This document shows positions 7,686-15,884 of a DNA stretch of 52,460 nucleotides, in pieces. Source of the stretch: Micromonospora halophytica. GTDB taxonomy: Bacteria; Actinomycetota; Actinomycetes; Mycobacteriales; Micromonosporaceae. Positions within the stretch are counted from its first letter, which is position 1. Every line of letters begins with the position of its first letter. The notes under the pieces were generated by a model, which made no database searches, was not told where the DNA came from, and was given only the letters and a program-made list of their open reading frames with translations. The stretch spans positions 1 through 52,460 of the forward strand of contig NZ_FMDN01000018.1 in the NCBI RefSeq assembly GCF_900090245.1. The letters are read 5' to 3'. A program made the translations under genes and the position numbers.

Positions 7686-8624
7686 TCAGACGTCCTTGCC
7701 GAGCACCGCCTCGGTGATCTTCTGGCAGTTCTTCATGCCGTACTCGTAGCCCATGCCGATCGGGTAACGGACCATCACGCCCATCGTCCAGCCGTCGCCG
7801 ATGGCCAGGCAGTTGATGTGCATCTCCTGCTCGCGGGTCCGGTCGACCCAGCCGTTCTTGATCGCGATGGTCTTGCGCTCGGCGGCCGGGAACGCCTTGC
7901 GGATGCCGAAGTCGCCCGCGCCGCGAACCAGCCGCATCTCGTTGATCAGCCACTTGGTCCACTTCGGGCCCGCGGCCCGGCCGTCGGCGATGCACGCGCC
8001 GAGGCGGGTGGTGTCCCGGGGGGACAGGTTCGTCCGGCTCCAGCCGCCGTCGGCGGCCGGGCTGCTGTCGGTCATCTTGCAGATGGAGACCATCCGCTTG
8101 ATCGCGGCGGACCGCCCGATGGAGTTGTAGAACTGCTCGGCCCGGGTGTTGTCGCTGTCCCGGATGATCCGGGTGGCGTCGGCGAGCTTGGCGTCGCTCG
8201 GGGTCTTCCCGCCCTCGGCCGTCCGGCGCAGGTAGTCGGCGACGATCCAGGACTTGATCAGCGAGGCGGTGGTGCTGGTCTCGGCCATGTTCTCCGAGCC
8301 GAAGATCTCGCCGGTCCGGGTGTCCTGGACGCTCCAGGCGTACCAGCCCTTCAGGTCGAGGTCGACCTGCTGGTCGCGGAACGGCAGCGGCTCGAGCGAC
8401 GGGCTCGGGACGGGGTTCGCCTTCGGTCGGTCGCTGCGGTCGGAGGGCGCATTCGTGGACCGCCCGGGCGTGGACGGCTCGCCCCAGCGTGAGGCGGCGG
8501 CCGAGGCCAGCGGCGAACCGGGCAGCAGCCGCAACGAGACCAGCACCAGGCCGATCAGGATCGCGGTGACGGCGGCGAACTGCAGCGGGGCGTGGTCGCG
8601 CCGGCTGCGCCTGCTGCGGGCCAT
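7686..8624 (-). CDS. Secreted/membrane-anchored serine hydrolase with class A beta-lactamase-like motifs
   Basis: This 312-residue protein has a basic N-terminus, one hydrophobic segment (about 14-35) and a Ser/Pro-rich linker to about residue 80, then a beta-lactamase-like domain. Visible motifs are S-x-x-K (SLIK at 121-124), S-D-N at 157-159, and KNGWV in place of the usual KTG. These are the active-site elements of penicillin-interacting serine enzymes, so a cell-wall peptidase, a lactamase or an inactive homologue is possible. The ATG overlaps the stop of the upstream paralogue (ATGA on the reverse strand). Confidence 0.75.
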   Translation of the reverse strand: MARSRRSRRDHAPLQFAAVTAILIGLVLVSLRLLPGSPLASAAASRWGEPSTPGRSTNAPSDRSDRPKANPVPSPSLEPLPFRDQQVDLDLKGWYAWSVQDTRTGEIFGSENMAETSTTASLIKSWIVADYLRRTAEGGKTPSDAKLADATRIIRDSDNTRAEQFYNSIGRSAAIKRMVSICKMTDSSPAADGGWSRTNLSPRDTTRLGACIADGRAAGPKWTKWLINEMRLVRGAGDFGIRKAFPAAERKTIAIKNGWVDRTREQEMHINCLAIGDGWTMGVMVRYPIGMGYEYGMKNCQKITEAVLGKDV

Positions 8625-9601
8625 CAGAGCTTCCCGACCGGCTGCTGCGGGACCTTGAGAGCCGCGCCGGGCTGTGGCGTGACGAGCTGGGTCGCGACGC
8701 CGGCGCAGACCTTCGCGCCGTACGTCAGCTTCTGCGACTGCGGGTAGCGCAACATCACGGCGAGGCTCCACTTGTCGGTGACGGCAAGACAGTTCACGTG
8801 CCAGTTGCCGTCGTACGCGAGCGCGGTCCAGCCGTTCTTGATGCTGACCGGACCCTGTGCCCTGATCTCGGCGGGCAGGCCGTCCACGATGCCCCACTTG
8901 CCGCCGCCGGAGCGCGCCTGCTGCTGGGTGACGCTGCCGCGCACCTTGGCCATCTCGTCCAGCACCCACCTGGTCCACTTCGGGCCGGCGGCCCTGCCGT
9001 CGGCGATGCAGTCGCCCAGCCGGACGGCGTCGCGCGGCGACATCCGGGTGAAGCTCCACCAGCCCTCGTAGGAGGGCACGTTGCCGCGCTTGGTGTCGGT
9101 GAGACCGCAGATCTTGATGGCCCGCTGGATCACCGGGTCCGGCTGTCCGTTCGGTTCCGGCCGGTACGTGCCGCCGGCGGCGGCGAAGACCTTGTTCGCC
9201 CCGCTGTCGTCGCTGTCCCGGATGGCGGTGCTGGCGGCCTTCTTCAACGCCGCCGTCGGCTCCTTGTCGCCGAGCTGGCGCAGGTAGTCCGAGACGATCC
9301 ACGCCTTGAGCATCGACTCGGTGGAGCTGGTCGAGGCCATGTTCTTCGAGCCGGCGATCTTGTCGGTCTCCCGGTCCATCAGGGCCCAGCCGAAGAACTC
9401 GCCCTTGAAGTTCACCGAGACCGGGCCGGCGGCCAGGGTCGGGGCCGGGGGCTCGGTGGGCGCGGGGGCGGGGACCAGCTCCGCGGCGCCGCCACCGACG
9501 CCGCCACTGTCGGACAGGCGTGCGTACGCGGCGGGCACCAGGAGGCCGGCGCCGAGCAGAACCGCCATTACGGCGAGCACCATGATCACGCGGGATCGCA
9601 T
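8624..9601 (-). CDS. Secreted serine hydrolase paralogue, beta-lactamase-like
   Basis: This 325-residue protein has a signal peptide or membrane anchor (MRSRVIMVLAVMAVLLGAGL), a Pro-rich linker (about 42-58) and a domain clearly homologous to the next gene. Examples are the shared blocks SPRDAVRLGDCIADGRAAGP and IKNGW. The S-x-x-K motif is SMLK at 96-99, but the second motif reads S-D-D (130-132) where the neighbour has S-D-N. The two genes are a tandem duplication read as one unit. The ATG at 9599-9601 has a GGAG about eleven bases upstream; an in-frame upstream ATG at 9647-9649 would add 16 residues that do not look like a signal peptide. Confidence 0.75.
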   Translation of the reverse strand: MRSRVIMVLAVMAVLLGAGLLVPAAYARLSDSGGVGGGAAELVPAPAPTEPPAPTLAAGPVSVNFKGEFFGWALMDRETDKIAGSKNMASTSSTESMLKAWIVSDYLRQLGDKEPTAALKKAASTAIRDSDDSGANKVFAAAGGTYRPEPNGQPDPVIQRAIKICGLTDTKRGNVPSYEGWWSFTRMSPRDAVRLGDCIADGRAAGPKWTRWVLDEMAKVRGSVTQQQARSGGGKWGIVDGLPAEIRAQGPVSIKNGWTALAYDGNWHVNCLAVTDKWSLAVMLRYPQSQKLTYGAKVCAGVATQLVTPQPGAALKVPQQPVGKL

Positions 9602-9969
9602 GAGTGGGTGGACTCCAGATGTCAGGCCGGGGGGACCGGCTGTTCGCATGGGTCGGCTCGACCGCCGCGGCCGGGGGATGGGTGGCCGTCGTCTTCGTGG
9701 CGATCGTCAGCAGCCGATCGGTGTGACGGGGGGAAGTCTACGTTCGGATAAGCGACACGCCAGATCCGACGCTCGGCAAATTGCTGTAAAGCCGGAGCAA
9801 AGAGCCGGTATGCACGGCTTGAGAGGATTCATCTTCAACAAGTGACGCAAGTCATAGCATCGCCCCTCTCCTGGTGCCAGCCCGGAGCGGCTTCCGGGTA
9901 ACGAAGGGCGTTCTCGGAATCCTGTTACACCCCCTGGTGTCATTGGGGGCGAGCTGTAACACTTGGCTC
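9602..9969. other. Divergent intergenic region between the serine hydrolases and paaA
   Basis: This is a 368-base region without a supported gene. The stretch 9740-9860 is less GC-rich than its surroundings and probably contains promoters. The part next to paaA holds two inverted-repeat elements described separately. Confidence 0.5.
9923..9961. promoter_or_regulatory. Candidate operator upstream of the paa operon
   Basis: TGTTACA (9923-9929) and its exact inverse TGTAACA (9955-9961) are 32 bases apart centre to centre, about three helical turns. A second perfect dyad, ACACC-CCCT-GGTGT, covers 9927-9940. The TAACAC within the downstream arm lies seven bases before the paaA ATG and no Shine-Dalgarno is visible, which would fit a leaderless transcript. 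A TetR-type (PaaR-like) regulator is a plausible ligand, but none is encoded in this window. Confidence 0.45.
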
Positions 9970-11037
9970 ATGTATGGCAACGACTTCGCCGCGGAGGACG
10001 CTCCGGGCGGCGGCCTGCTCGGCCAGGTCGAGGCGGCCGAGGCGGCGCTGCGCGAGGCGGCGGCGCGGGGGCGGCGCGGCGCGCCGGAGCCAGGCGAGGA
10101 CCTCGAGGCGTACTTCGCCGACGTCATCGACGCCGATCAGAAGATCGAGCCGCGCGACTGGATGCCGGAGGCGTACCGCAGGACGCTGATCCGGCAGATC
10201 GCCCAGCACGCGCACTCCGAGATCATCGGCATGCAGCCCGAGGGGAACTGGATCAGCCGCGCCCCTTCGCTCAAGCGCAAGGCGATCCTGCTGGCCAAGG
10301 TGCAGGACGAGGCCGGCCACGGCCTCTACCTCTACGCCGCCGCCGAGACCCTCGGCATCAGCCGGGACGAGCTGGTCGAGCTGCTGATCAGTGGCCGGCA
10401 GAAGTACAGCTCGATCTTCAACTACCCGACGTTGACCTGGGCCGACGTCGGCGCGATCGGCTGGCTGGTGGACGGCGCGGCCATCGTCAACCAGGTGCCG
10501 CTCTGCCGCTGCTCCTACGGGCCGTACGCGCGGGCCATGATCCGGGTCTGCAAGGAGGAGTCGTTCCACCAGCGGCAGGGCTACGAGATCCTGCACACGC
10601 TGTCGCACGGCACCCCGGCGCAGAAGGCGATGGCCCAGGACGCGATCGACCGCTGGTGGTACCCGTCACTGGCGATGTTCGGCCCGCCGGACGGCGACTC
10701 GACCCACTCCGCCCAGTCGATGGCCTGGAAGATCAAGCGGTTCTCCAACGACGAGCTGCGCCAGCGCTTCGTCGACATGTGTGTGCAGCAGGCCGAGATC
10801 CTCGGCCTCACCCTGCCCGATGCGGACCTGCGCTGGAACGACGAGCGGCAGGCGTACGACTACACCCAGCCCGACTACGACGAGCTGATGCGGGTGATCA
10901 AGGGCGACGGGCCGTGCAACCGGCAGCGGATGGAGCACCGTAGGCGGGCCCACGACGAGGGCGCCTGGGTACGCGAGGCCGCCGCGGCGTACGCCGCCAA
11001 GCAGGCGGAGAGGCAGAAGGAGAAGATCGCCGCATGA
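9970..11037 (+). CDS. paaA: Phenylacetyl-CoA epoxidase subunit PaaA (catalytic diiron subunit)
   Basis: PaaA carries the diiron site of the PaaABC(D)E multicomponent monooxygenase, which turns phenylacetyl-CoA into its ring 1,2-epoxide. This 355-residue protein shows EPRDWMPEAYRRTLIRQIAQ near the start and the metal-binding helices with E-x-x-H patterns (QDEAGHGLYLY at about 115-125, KEESFHQRQGYE at about 196-207). The ATG at 9970 fits the family length; the frame is open 96 bases further upstream, but that part is operator DNA. It overlaps paaB by ATGA. Confidence 0.95.
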   Translation: MYGNDFAAEDAPGGGLLGQVEAAEAALREAAARGRRGAPEPGEDLEAYFADVIDADQKIEPRDWMPEAYRRTLIRQIAQHAHSEIIGMQPEGNWISRAPSLKRKAILLAKVQDEAGHGLYLYAAAETLGISRDELVELLISGRQKYSSIFNYPTLTWADVGAIGWLVDGAAIVNQVPLCRCSYGPYARAMIRVCKEESFHQRQGYEILHTLSHGTPAQKAMAQDAIDRWWYPSLAMFGPPDGDSTHSAQSMAWKIKRFSNDELRQRFVDMCVQQAEILGLTLPDADLRWNDERQAYDYTQPDYDELMRVIKGDGPCNRQRMEHRRRAHDEGAWVREAAAAYAAKQAERQKEKIAA

Positions 11038-11321
11038 GCCAGGAATCCACGCCGCTCTGGGAGGTCTTCGTGCGGGCCCGGCGCGGGCTGTCGCACACCC
11101 ACGTCGGCAGCCTGCACGCCCCCGACGCCGAACTGGCCCTGCGCAACGCCCGGGACCTGTACACCCGCCGCCAGGAGGGGGTGTCGATCTGGGTGGTGCC
11201 GGCGGGCGCCATCACCGCGTCCAGCCCCGACGAGAAGGACGCCTTCTTCGACCCGGCGGCGGACAAGGTCTACCGCCACCCCACCTTCTACGAGGTGCCG
11301 GACGGGGTGGCCCACCTGTGA
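11034..11321 (+). CDS. paaB: Phenylacetyl-CoA epoxidase subunit PaaB
   Basis: This 95-residue small subunit has the conserved WEVFVRARRGLSHTHVGSLH opening and the ALRNARDLYTRRQEGVSIWV block. PaaB is needed for assembly and stability of the epoxidase and bridges PaaAC units. It overlaps both neighbours by four bases (ATGA with paaA, GTGA with paaC), so synthesis is stoichiometrically coupled. Confidence 0.95.
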   Translation: MSQESTPLWEVFVRARRGLSHTHVGSLHAPDAELALRNARDLYTRRQEGVSIWVVPAGAITASSPDEKDAFFDPAADKVYRHPTFYEVPDGVAHL

Positions 11322-12055
11322 GCAGCCCTGTGAACGGCCCCTTCGACTTCACCCTCGCCATCGGCGACGACGCGTTGATCGCGGCGCAGCGGCTGGCCGA
11401 GTGGACCTCCCACGCGCCGGAGATGGAGGAGGACATCGCGCTGGCCAACATCGCCCTCGACCAGCTCGGCGCGGCCCGCCTGCTGCTGACCTACGCGGGC
11501 GAACTGGAGGGCGCCGGGCGGGACGAGGACGCGCTGGCGTACCTGCGCGACGACCGGGAGTTCCGCAACTGCCTGCTGGTGGAGCTGCCGAACGGCGACT
11601 TCGCGGTGACGATGGTGAAGCTGCTGCTGCTGGCCGCGTACCAGGTGCCGCTCTACACCGCGCTGGCCGGCTGTGCCGACGAGCGGTTGGCCGCGATCGG
11701 CGCGAAGGCGCGCAAGGAGTCCGCGTACCACCTGGACCACGCCTCGCTGTGGGTGAAGCGGCTCGGCGACGGCACCGAGGAGTCGCACCGCCGCACCCAG
11801 GCCGCGCTGGAGCAGCTCTGGCCGTACCACCACGAGCTGTTCACGGCGGACCCGGCGGCGCCGGTCGACCCGGCCACCCTTCGGGCCGACTTCGACGCCA
11901 CCGTGTCCGCCGTGCTCGACGAGGCCGGCCTCACCCGGCCGGAGGGCGGCTGGGCGCCGGCCGGCGGCCGGGAGGGCGTGCACACCGAGGAGTTGTCGTA
12001 CCTGCTGGCGGAGATGCAGGTGCTGCACCGGGCCCACCCCGGAGCACGCTGGTGA
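11318..12055 (+). CDS. paaC: Phenylacetyl-CoA epoxidase subunit PaaC (structural subunit)
   Basis: This 245-residue subunit of ferritin-like fold is homologous to PaaA but regarded as structural. Visible blocks are FDFTLAIGDDALIAAQRLAE, then EDIALANIALDQLGAARLLL and a late LSYLLAEMQVLHRAHPGA. The GTG start overlaps the paaB stop; a second in-frame GTG lies four codons downstream. Its own stop overlaps the paaD start by GTGA. Confidence 0.94.
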   Translation: MSSPVNGPFDFTLAIGDDALIAAQRLAEWTSHAPEMEEDIALANIALDQLGAARLLLTYAGELEGAGRDEDALAYLRDDREFRNCLLVELPNGDFAVTMVKLLLLAAYQVPLYTALAGCADERLAAIGAKARKESAYHLDHASLWVKRLGDGTEESHRRTQAALEQLWPYHHELFTADPAAPVDPATLRADFDATVSAVLDEAGLTRPEGGWAPAGGREGVHTEELSYLLAEMQVLHRAHPGARW

Positions 12056-12531
12056 GTGACCCGAGGGAGGCGGCGGCGTCGGTGGTGGATCCGGAGATCC
12101 GGGTCATCACCATCGACGAGCTGGGCATCCTGCGGGCGGTGGAGGAGGATCCGGCCAGCGGCCGGGTCGTCGTCACCATCACCCCCACCTACACCGGCTG
12201 CCCGGCGATGGACGTGATCCGCGCCGACATCCGCCGGGCGCTCGCCGCCGCCGGCCACCCGGACGCCGAGGTCCGCACGGTGTACAGCCCCGCCTGGAGC
12301 ACCGACTGGATCACCGAGGCGGGTCGGGCGAAGCTCGCCGCCGCCGGCATCGCCCCGCCCGCCCCCGCGCCGCGCGGCGGCACCGTGGTGCCGCTGACCC
12401 TCGCCGTACGCTGTCCGCGCTGCGGCTCCCCGGAGACCGAGCAGGTCAGCCGATTCGGCTCCACCGCCTGCAAGGCGCTCTGGCGGTGCCGCTCCTGCCG
12501 GGAACCCTTCGACCACCTGAAGGCGCTTTGA
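12052..12531 (+). CDS. paaD: PaaD, iron-sulfur maturation factor for the epoxidase
   Basis: The 159-residue protein combines an N-terminal MIP18/DUF59 domain (VVDPEIRVITIDELGILRAV, then the TPTYTGCPAMDVI motif) with a C-terminal zinc-ribbon-like module (CPRCGS, CRSCRE, about residues 122-152). PaaD-type proteins support Fe-S or diiron maturation of the complex. GTG is the start, overlapping paaC. A 109-base gap to paaE contains a small CCCGGC/GCCGGG hairpin. Confidence 0.92.
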   Translation: MSDPREAAASVVDPEIRVITIDELGILRAVEEDPASGRVVVTITPTYTGCPAMDVIRADIRRALAAAGHPDAEVRTVYSPAWSTDWITEAGRAKLAAAGIAPPAPAPRGGTVVPLTLAVRCPRCGSPETEQVSRFGSTACKALWRCRSCREPFDHLKAL

Positions 12532-12640
12532 CTGCTCCCGGCACCGAAGGGCCGGGATTCCTGGCTCACGCCGCTCGGTCGCACAGCGAACGATCAAGTC
12601 TTACGCGATCAACACCAGCCGGGTTCAGACGGAGGCTCCT

Positions 12641-13756
12641 GTGACTGTCACCATCACCCGCCCGGTCCGCCGCCGGCCGGTCTTCCACCCGCTGCACGTC
12701 GCCGCCGTCGACCGGCTCACCGACGACGCCGTGGCGATCACCTTCGCCGTGCCGGAGGAGCTGCGGGAGACCTTCGCGTTCTCCGCCGGACAGCACCTGA
12801 CCGTGCGTCGTCCCGGCGCCGCCGGCGGTGGCGAGGACGTGCGGCGGTCGTACTCGATCTGCTCGACGCCGGACGAACTGGCCCGGCACGGCCGGCTGCG
12901 GATCGGGGTGCGGGAGGTCCCGGGTGGCGCCTTCTCCGCGTACGCCTGCGGGGCCCTGCGTGGCGGCGACACCGTCGAGGTGCTGCCCCCGCTCGGGCAC
13001 TTCACCACGGCGTTCGCGCCGCAGCGGGTCCGCCGCTACGGCGCGGTGGTCGCCGGCTCCGGCATCACCCCGGTGCTCGCGCTGGTCGCGACGGCCCTGG
13101 CCGTCGAGCCGGCCAGCACCTTCACCCTGGTGTACGGCAACCGCACGGCCAACACGGTGATGTTCGCCGAGGAGTTGGCCGACCTGAAGGACCGTTACCC
13201 GACCCGGCTGCACCTGGTGCACGTGCTCTCCCGGGAGCCGGGCGAGTCGCCGTTGCTGTCGGGGCGGATCGACGCCGACCGGCTGACCCGGCTGCTGGAC
13301 ACGATCGTTCCCGGCGACGCGATCGAGGAGTGGTTCCTCTGCGGCCCGTACGGGATGGTGGTGGACGCGAAGGCGGTGCTGGCCGGGCGCGGGGTGCCCG
13401 AGTCGGCGGTGCACGCGGAACTGTTCCACGTCGACGCTCCGCCCGAGCCGGTGCGCCGGCCCGCCGACGAGCCGGGTGCCGGCACCGAGGTGACGATCGT
13501 GCTGGACGGTCGCTCGTCGCGTTTTACCATGGGGCGTGCCGAGCGGGTGCTGGACGCCGCGCTGAAGGTCCGTGGCGAGCTGCCGTACGCCTGCAAGGGC
13601 GGGGTCTGCTCGACCTGCAAGGCCAAGGTCGTCTCGGGTGCGGTGACGATGGCCCGCAACTACGCGCTGGAGCCGGACGAGGTGGCGGCGGGGTACGTGC
13701 TCACCTGCCAGTCCAGCCCGACCACCGACACGCTCACCGTCGACTACGACGCCTGA
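12641..13756 (+). CDS. paaE: Phenylacetyl-CoA epoxidase reductase PaaE
   Basis: The 371-residue reductase transfers electrons from NADPH through FAD and a 2Fe-2S cluster to the PaaABC core. The FAD motif RSYSICS is at about 68-74 and the NAD(P) site GSGITPVLALVATAL at about 139-153. A C-terminal plant-type ferredoxin domain has C-KGGVC-x2-C and a distant C near the end (YACKGGVCSTC ... LTCQS). The start is GTG with GGAGG five bases upstream. The enzyme completes paaABCDE; the ligase and lower-pathway genes are not in the window. Confidence 0.94.
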   Translation: MTVTITRPVRRRPVFHPLHVAAVDRLTDDAVAITFAVPEELRETFAFSAGQHLTVRRPGAAGGGEDVRRSYSICSTPDELARHGRLRIGVREVPGGAFSAYACGALRGGDTVEVLPPLGHFTTAFAPQRVRRYGAVVAGSGITPVLALVATALAVEPASTFTLVYGNRTANTVMFAEELADLKDRYPTRLHLVHVLSREPGESPLLSGRIDADRLTRLLDTIVPGDAIEEWFLCGPYGMVVDAKAVLAGRGVPESAVHAELFHVDAPPEPVRRPADEPGAGTEVTIVLDGRSSRFTMGRAERVLDAALKVRGELPYACKGGVCSTCKAKVVSGAVTMARNYALEPDEVAAGYVLTCQSSPTTDTLTVDYDA

Positions 13757-14158
13757 CGGGCGGTGGCGCGGACCGAGGCGCCGGGTGGCCCCACCGGCGG
13801 CGTCAGGCGGTCGGGGCGGCTACCCGGCGTGACCTCGTTCCGCGGGTCCGAACTTCTGTACTGAGCGTCATGTCCGTGGTGAGGTCGACGGTGCGGCTGT
13901 GTCGCTTTGCTCTGCACCTGGATACGCGCCACGCCGGTGAGCTGCCCTTCTTCGTCCCGGCTCTCGGGCGCTGGGGCGGTGACGCGCTACCGAGCGTGTC
14001 TGTCGCGTCCGTGGGTGCAGAGCAAAGGGGGCGGCGTGCGGGGGTGGGGTTGGCCGGGTGGTGACGGTGCGTGGCGAGTGGTCCGGGTTCGGCTGTCGAG
14101 GTCACATCGGGGTGGCCGCTCGTCGCCGGGCCGGAGCGGGCGACGTACCCTCAAAGGC
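13757..14158. other. Intergenic region between paaE and mqnC
   Basis: This 402-base stretch has no supported gene. Its centre holds a long-range perfect inverted repeat described separately. I see no clear intrinsic terminator directly after paaE. Confidence 0.5.
13905..14027. repeat. Long-range inverted repeat with 14-base perfect arms
   Basis: CTTTGCTCTGCACC (13905-13918) and its exact complement GGTGCAGAGCAAAG (14014-14027) enclose 95 bases. Pairing resumes imperfectly just inside the arms (ATACGCG against CGCGTCC). The element may be a small non-autonomous insertion (MITE-like) or the closing stem of a structured RNA. No transposase is associated. Confidence 0.6.
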
Positions 14159-15349
14159 GTGACGGTGAGCCGGGAGATCGACGACATCCTGCAGTGCGGC
14201 GCGGACGGCGGGCGGATCACGCCCGAGGAGGCCCTGCTGCTCTACACCGAGGCGCCCTTCCACGCCCTGGGTGAGGCGGCGGACGCGGTCCGCCGGCGGC
14301 GCTACCCGGACAACGTCGTCACCTACCTGATCGACCGCAACATCAACTACACGAACGTCTGCGTGACGGCGTGCAAGTTCTGCGCGTTCTACCGGGCCCC
14401 CAAGCACAAGGAGGGCTGGACCCACCCGACCGAGGAGATCCTGCGCCGCTGCGGCGAGGCGGTCGAGCTGGGCGCCACCCAGGTCATGCTCCAGGGCGGC
14501 CACCACCCGGACTACGGGGTGGAGTACTACGAGGAGCTCTTCTCCTCGGTCAAGAAGGCGTACCCGCAGCTCGCCATCCACTCCATCGGGCCGAGCGAGA
14601 TCCTGCACATGGCCAAGGTCTCCGGAGTGAGCCTGGACGAGGCCATCGCCCGGATCAAGGCGGCCGGCCTCGACTCGATCGCCGGCGCCGGCGCGGAGAT
14701 GCTGCCGGAGCGGCCCCGCAAGGCGATCGCGCCGCTGAAGGAGTCGGGCGCGCGCTGGCTGGAGGTCATGGAGCTGGCGCACCGGCAGGGCCTGGAGTCG
14801 ACCGCCACCATGATGATGGGCACCGGCGAGACCAACGCCGAGCGGATCGAGCACCTGCGGATGATCCGCGACGTGCAGGACCGGACCGGCGGCTTCCGGG
14901 CCTTCATCCCGTGGACCTACCAGCCGGAGAACAACCACCTCAAGGGCCGTACCCAGGCCACCACCCTGGAGTACCTGCGCCTGGTCGCGGTGGCCCGGCT
15001 CTTCTTCGAGACGGTGCCGCACCTGCAGGCGTCCTGGCTGACCACCGGCAAGGACGTCGGCCAGCTCGCGCTGCACATGGGCGTGGACGACCTGGGCTCG
15101 ATCATGCTGGAGGAAAACGTCATCTCCTCGGCCGGCGCCCGGCACCGTTCCAACCTGCACGAGCTGATCGGCATGATCCGTTCGGCGGGGCGGATCCCCG
15201 CCCAGCGGGACACCCTCTACCGCCGGCTCGCCGTGCACCACACGCCGGCCGACGACCCGACCGACGAGCGGGTGGTGTCGCACTTCTCCTCGATCGCCAT
15301 GCCGGGTGGCGGCGCCGGGCGGCAGTTGCCGCTGGTCGACGCCCGCTGA
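14159..15349 (+). CDS. mqnC: Cyclic dehypoxanthinyl futalosine synthase MqnC (radical SAM)
   Basis: This 396-residue radical SAM enzyme has the cluster motif C68-x3-C72-x2-C75 (VCVTACKFCAFY). MqnC cyclises dehypoxanthine futalosine, building the bicyclic precursor of the naphthoquinone. Other family blocks are LQGGHHPDYGVEYYEELFSS, SIGPSEILHMAKVSG and AFIPWTYQPENN. GTG at 14159 (or the GTG two codons later) is chosen because the usual N-terminus starts a few residues before REIDDIL; the open frame upstream is the repeat-bearing intergenic region. Together with mqnA it shows that this organism uses the futalosine route. Confidence 0.94.
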   Translation: MTVSREIDDILQCGADGGRITPEEALLLYTEAPFHALGEAADAVRRRRYPDNVVTYLIDRNINYTNVCVTACKFCAFYRAPKHKEGWTHPTEEILRRCGEAVELGATQVMLQGGHHPDYGVEYYEELFSSVKKAYPQLAIHSIGPSEILHMAKVSGVSLDEAIARIKAAGLDSIAGAGAEMLPERPRKAIAPLKESGARWLEVMELAHRQGLESTATMMMGTGETNAERIEHLRMIRDVQDRTGGFRAFIPWTYQPENNHLKGRTQATTLEYLRLVAVARLFFETVPHLQASWLTTGKDVGQLALHMGVDDLGSIMLEENVISSAGARHRSNLHELIGMIRSAGRIPAQRDTLYRRLAVHHTPADDPTDERVVSHFSSIAMPGGGAGRQLPLVDAR

Positions 15350-15606
15350 CGGGCGGGCCCGCCGCCCTTCGGCCAGGTGGCGGCGGCCTCCCGGCCACGC
15401 CGGGTGACCGGCCGCCCGCGTCCGGGTGACCGACCGAAAGTCCTGATCGGAGCCGTCGGGACGGCATTCCTGCCGACCGTTCGGAGGACCGGTCGGCCGG
15501 CGTGCCCGGCACAAGACCTGTCAATCCCGACAATCTCCGGGGTGGCGCCGGGAGTCCGGTCCGGTGGCGACCGGCGCGGGGGCTGGCGGGGCCGACGAGG
15601 GGGCGC

Positions 15607-15761
15607 TAACGTGCGGCCCGCGTACCTTTCGACGCCTGTTCGCGCAGGTGGGGGAGGTGCTAGCCGACAAACGAGGCGTGTCCTCCATCGGCCCATGAGG
15701 GCCGTTCACATATAACGCACGGCAGTGGGGGCGGGGTGGTGCCACCATCCCGCCCCCACTG
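15607..15761 (+). ncRNA. Candidate structured small RNA
   Basis: A TAACGT -10-like hexamer (15607-15612) would start a transcript near 15619. Several nested pairings follow: ACGCCT (15632-15637) with AGGCGT (15674-15679); CCTG (15635-15638) with CAGG (15645-15648), which competes in part with the previous pair; GGAGG (15653-15657) with CCTCC (15682-15686); and the tight hairpin GGCCC-ATGA-GGGCC (15690-15703). It ends at a long terminator-like stem (15723-15761). The total length is about 145 nucleotides. No good start codon with a ribosome binding site lies inside it. I cannot match it to a named RNA family, and the -35 is poor. Confidence 0.4.
15723..15761. terminator. Strong GC hairpin, probable terminator
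   Basis: The stem pairs CAGTGGGGGCGGG with CCCGCCCCCACTG and continues inward through TGGTG/CACCA, with a small mismatch. No T-run follows. It lies 374 bases after mqnC, which is far for an mqnC terminator and is one reason to suspect a separate short transcript before it. Confidence 0.65.
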
Positions 15762-15884
15762 TGTCATCCGTCCGGACGGGACGGTCGGGAGACGCGGCAC
15801 GGTGCTGGCGTGCCCGCGTCGATCTCCGATACCGTCCGCTCGGTCCGCAACCCATTCCCACTGTCCCTAATCCCCGGGGGATCG

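Larger units (their letters stand above)
15350..15884. other. Long intergenic region after mqnC
   Basis: This 535-base stretch has no supported protein gene. Its first 250 bases show nothing I can name. The part 15607-15761 contains a candidate structured RNA and ends in a terminator-like hairpin. The last 120 bases probably hold the promoter of the LPXTG gene (TACCGT at 15830-15835 fits a -10). Confidence 0.5.
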
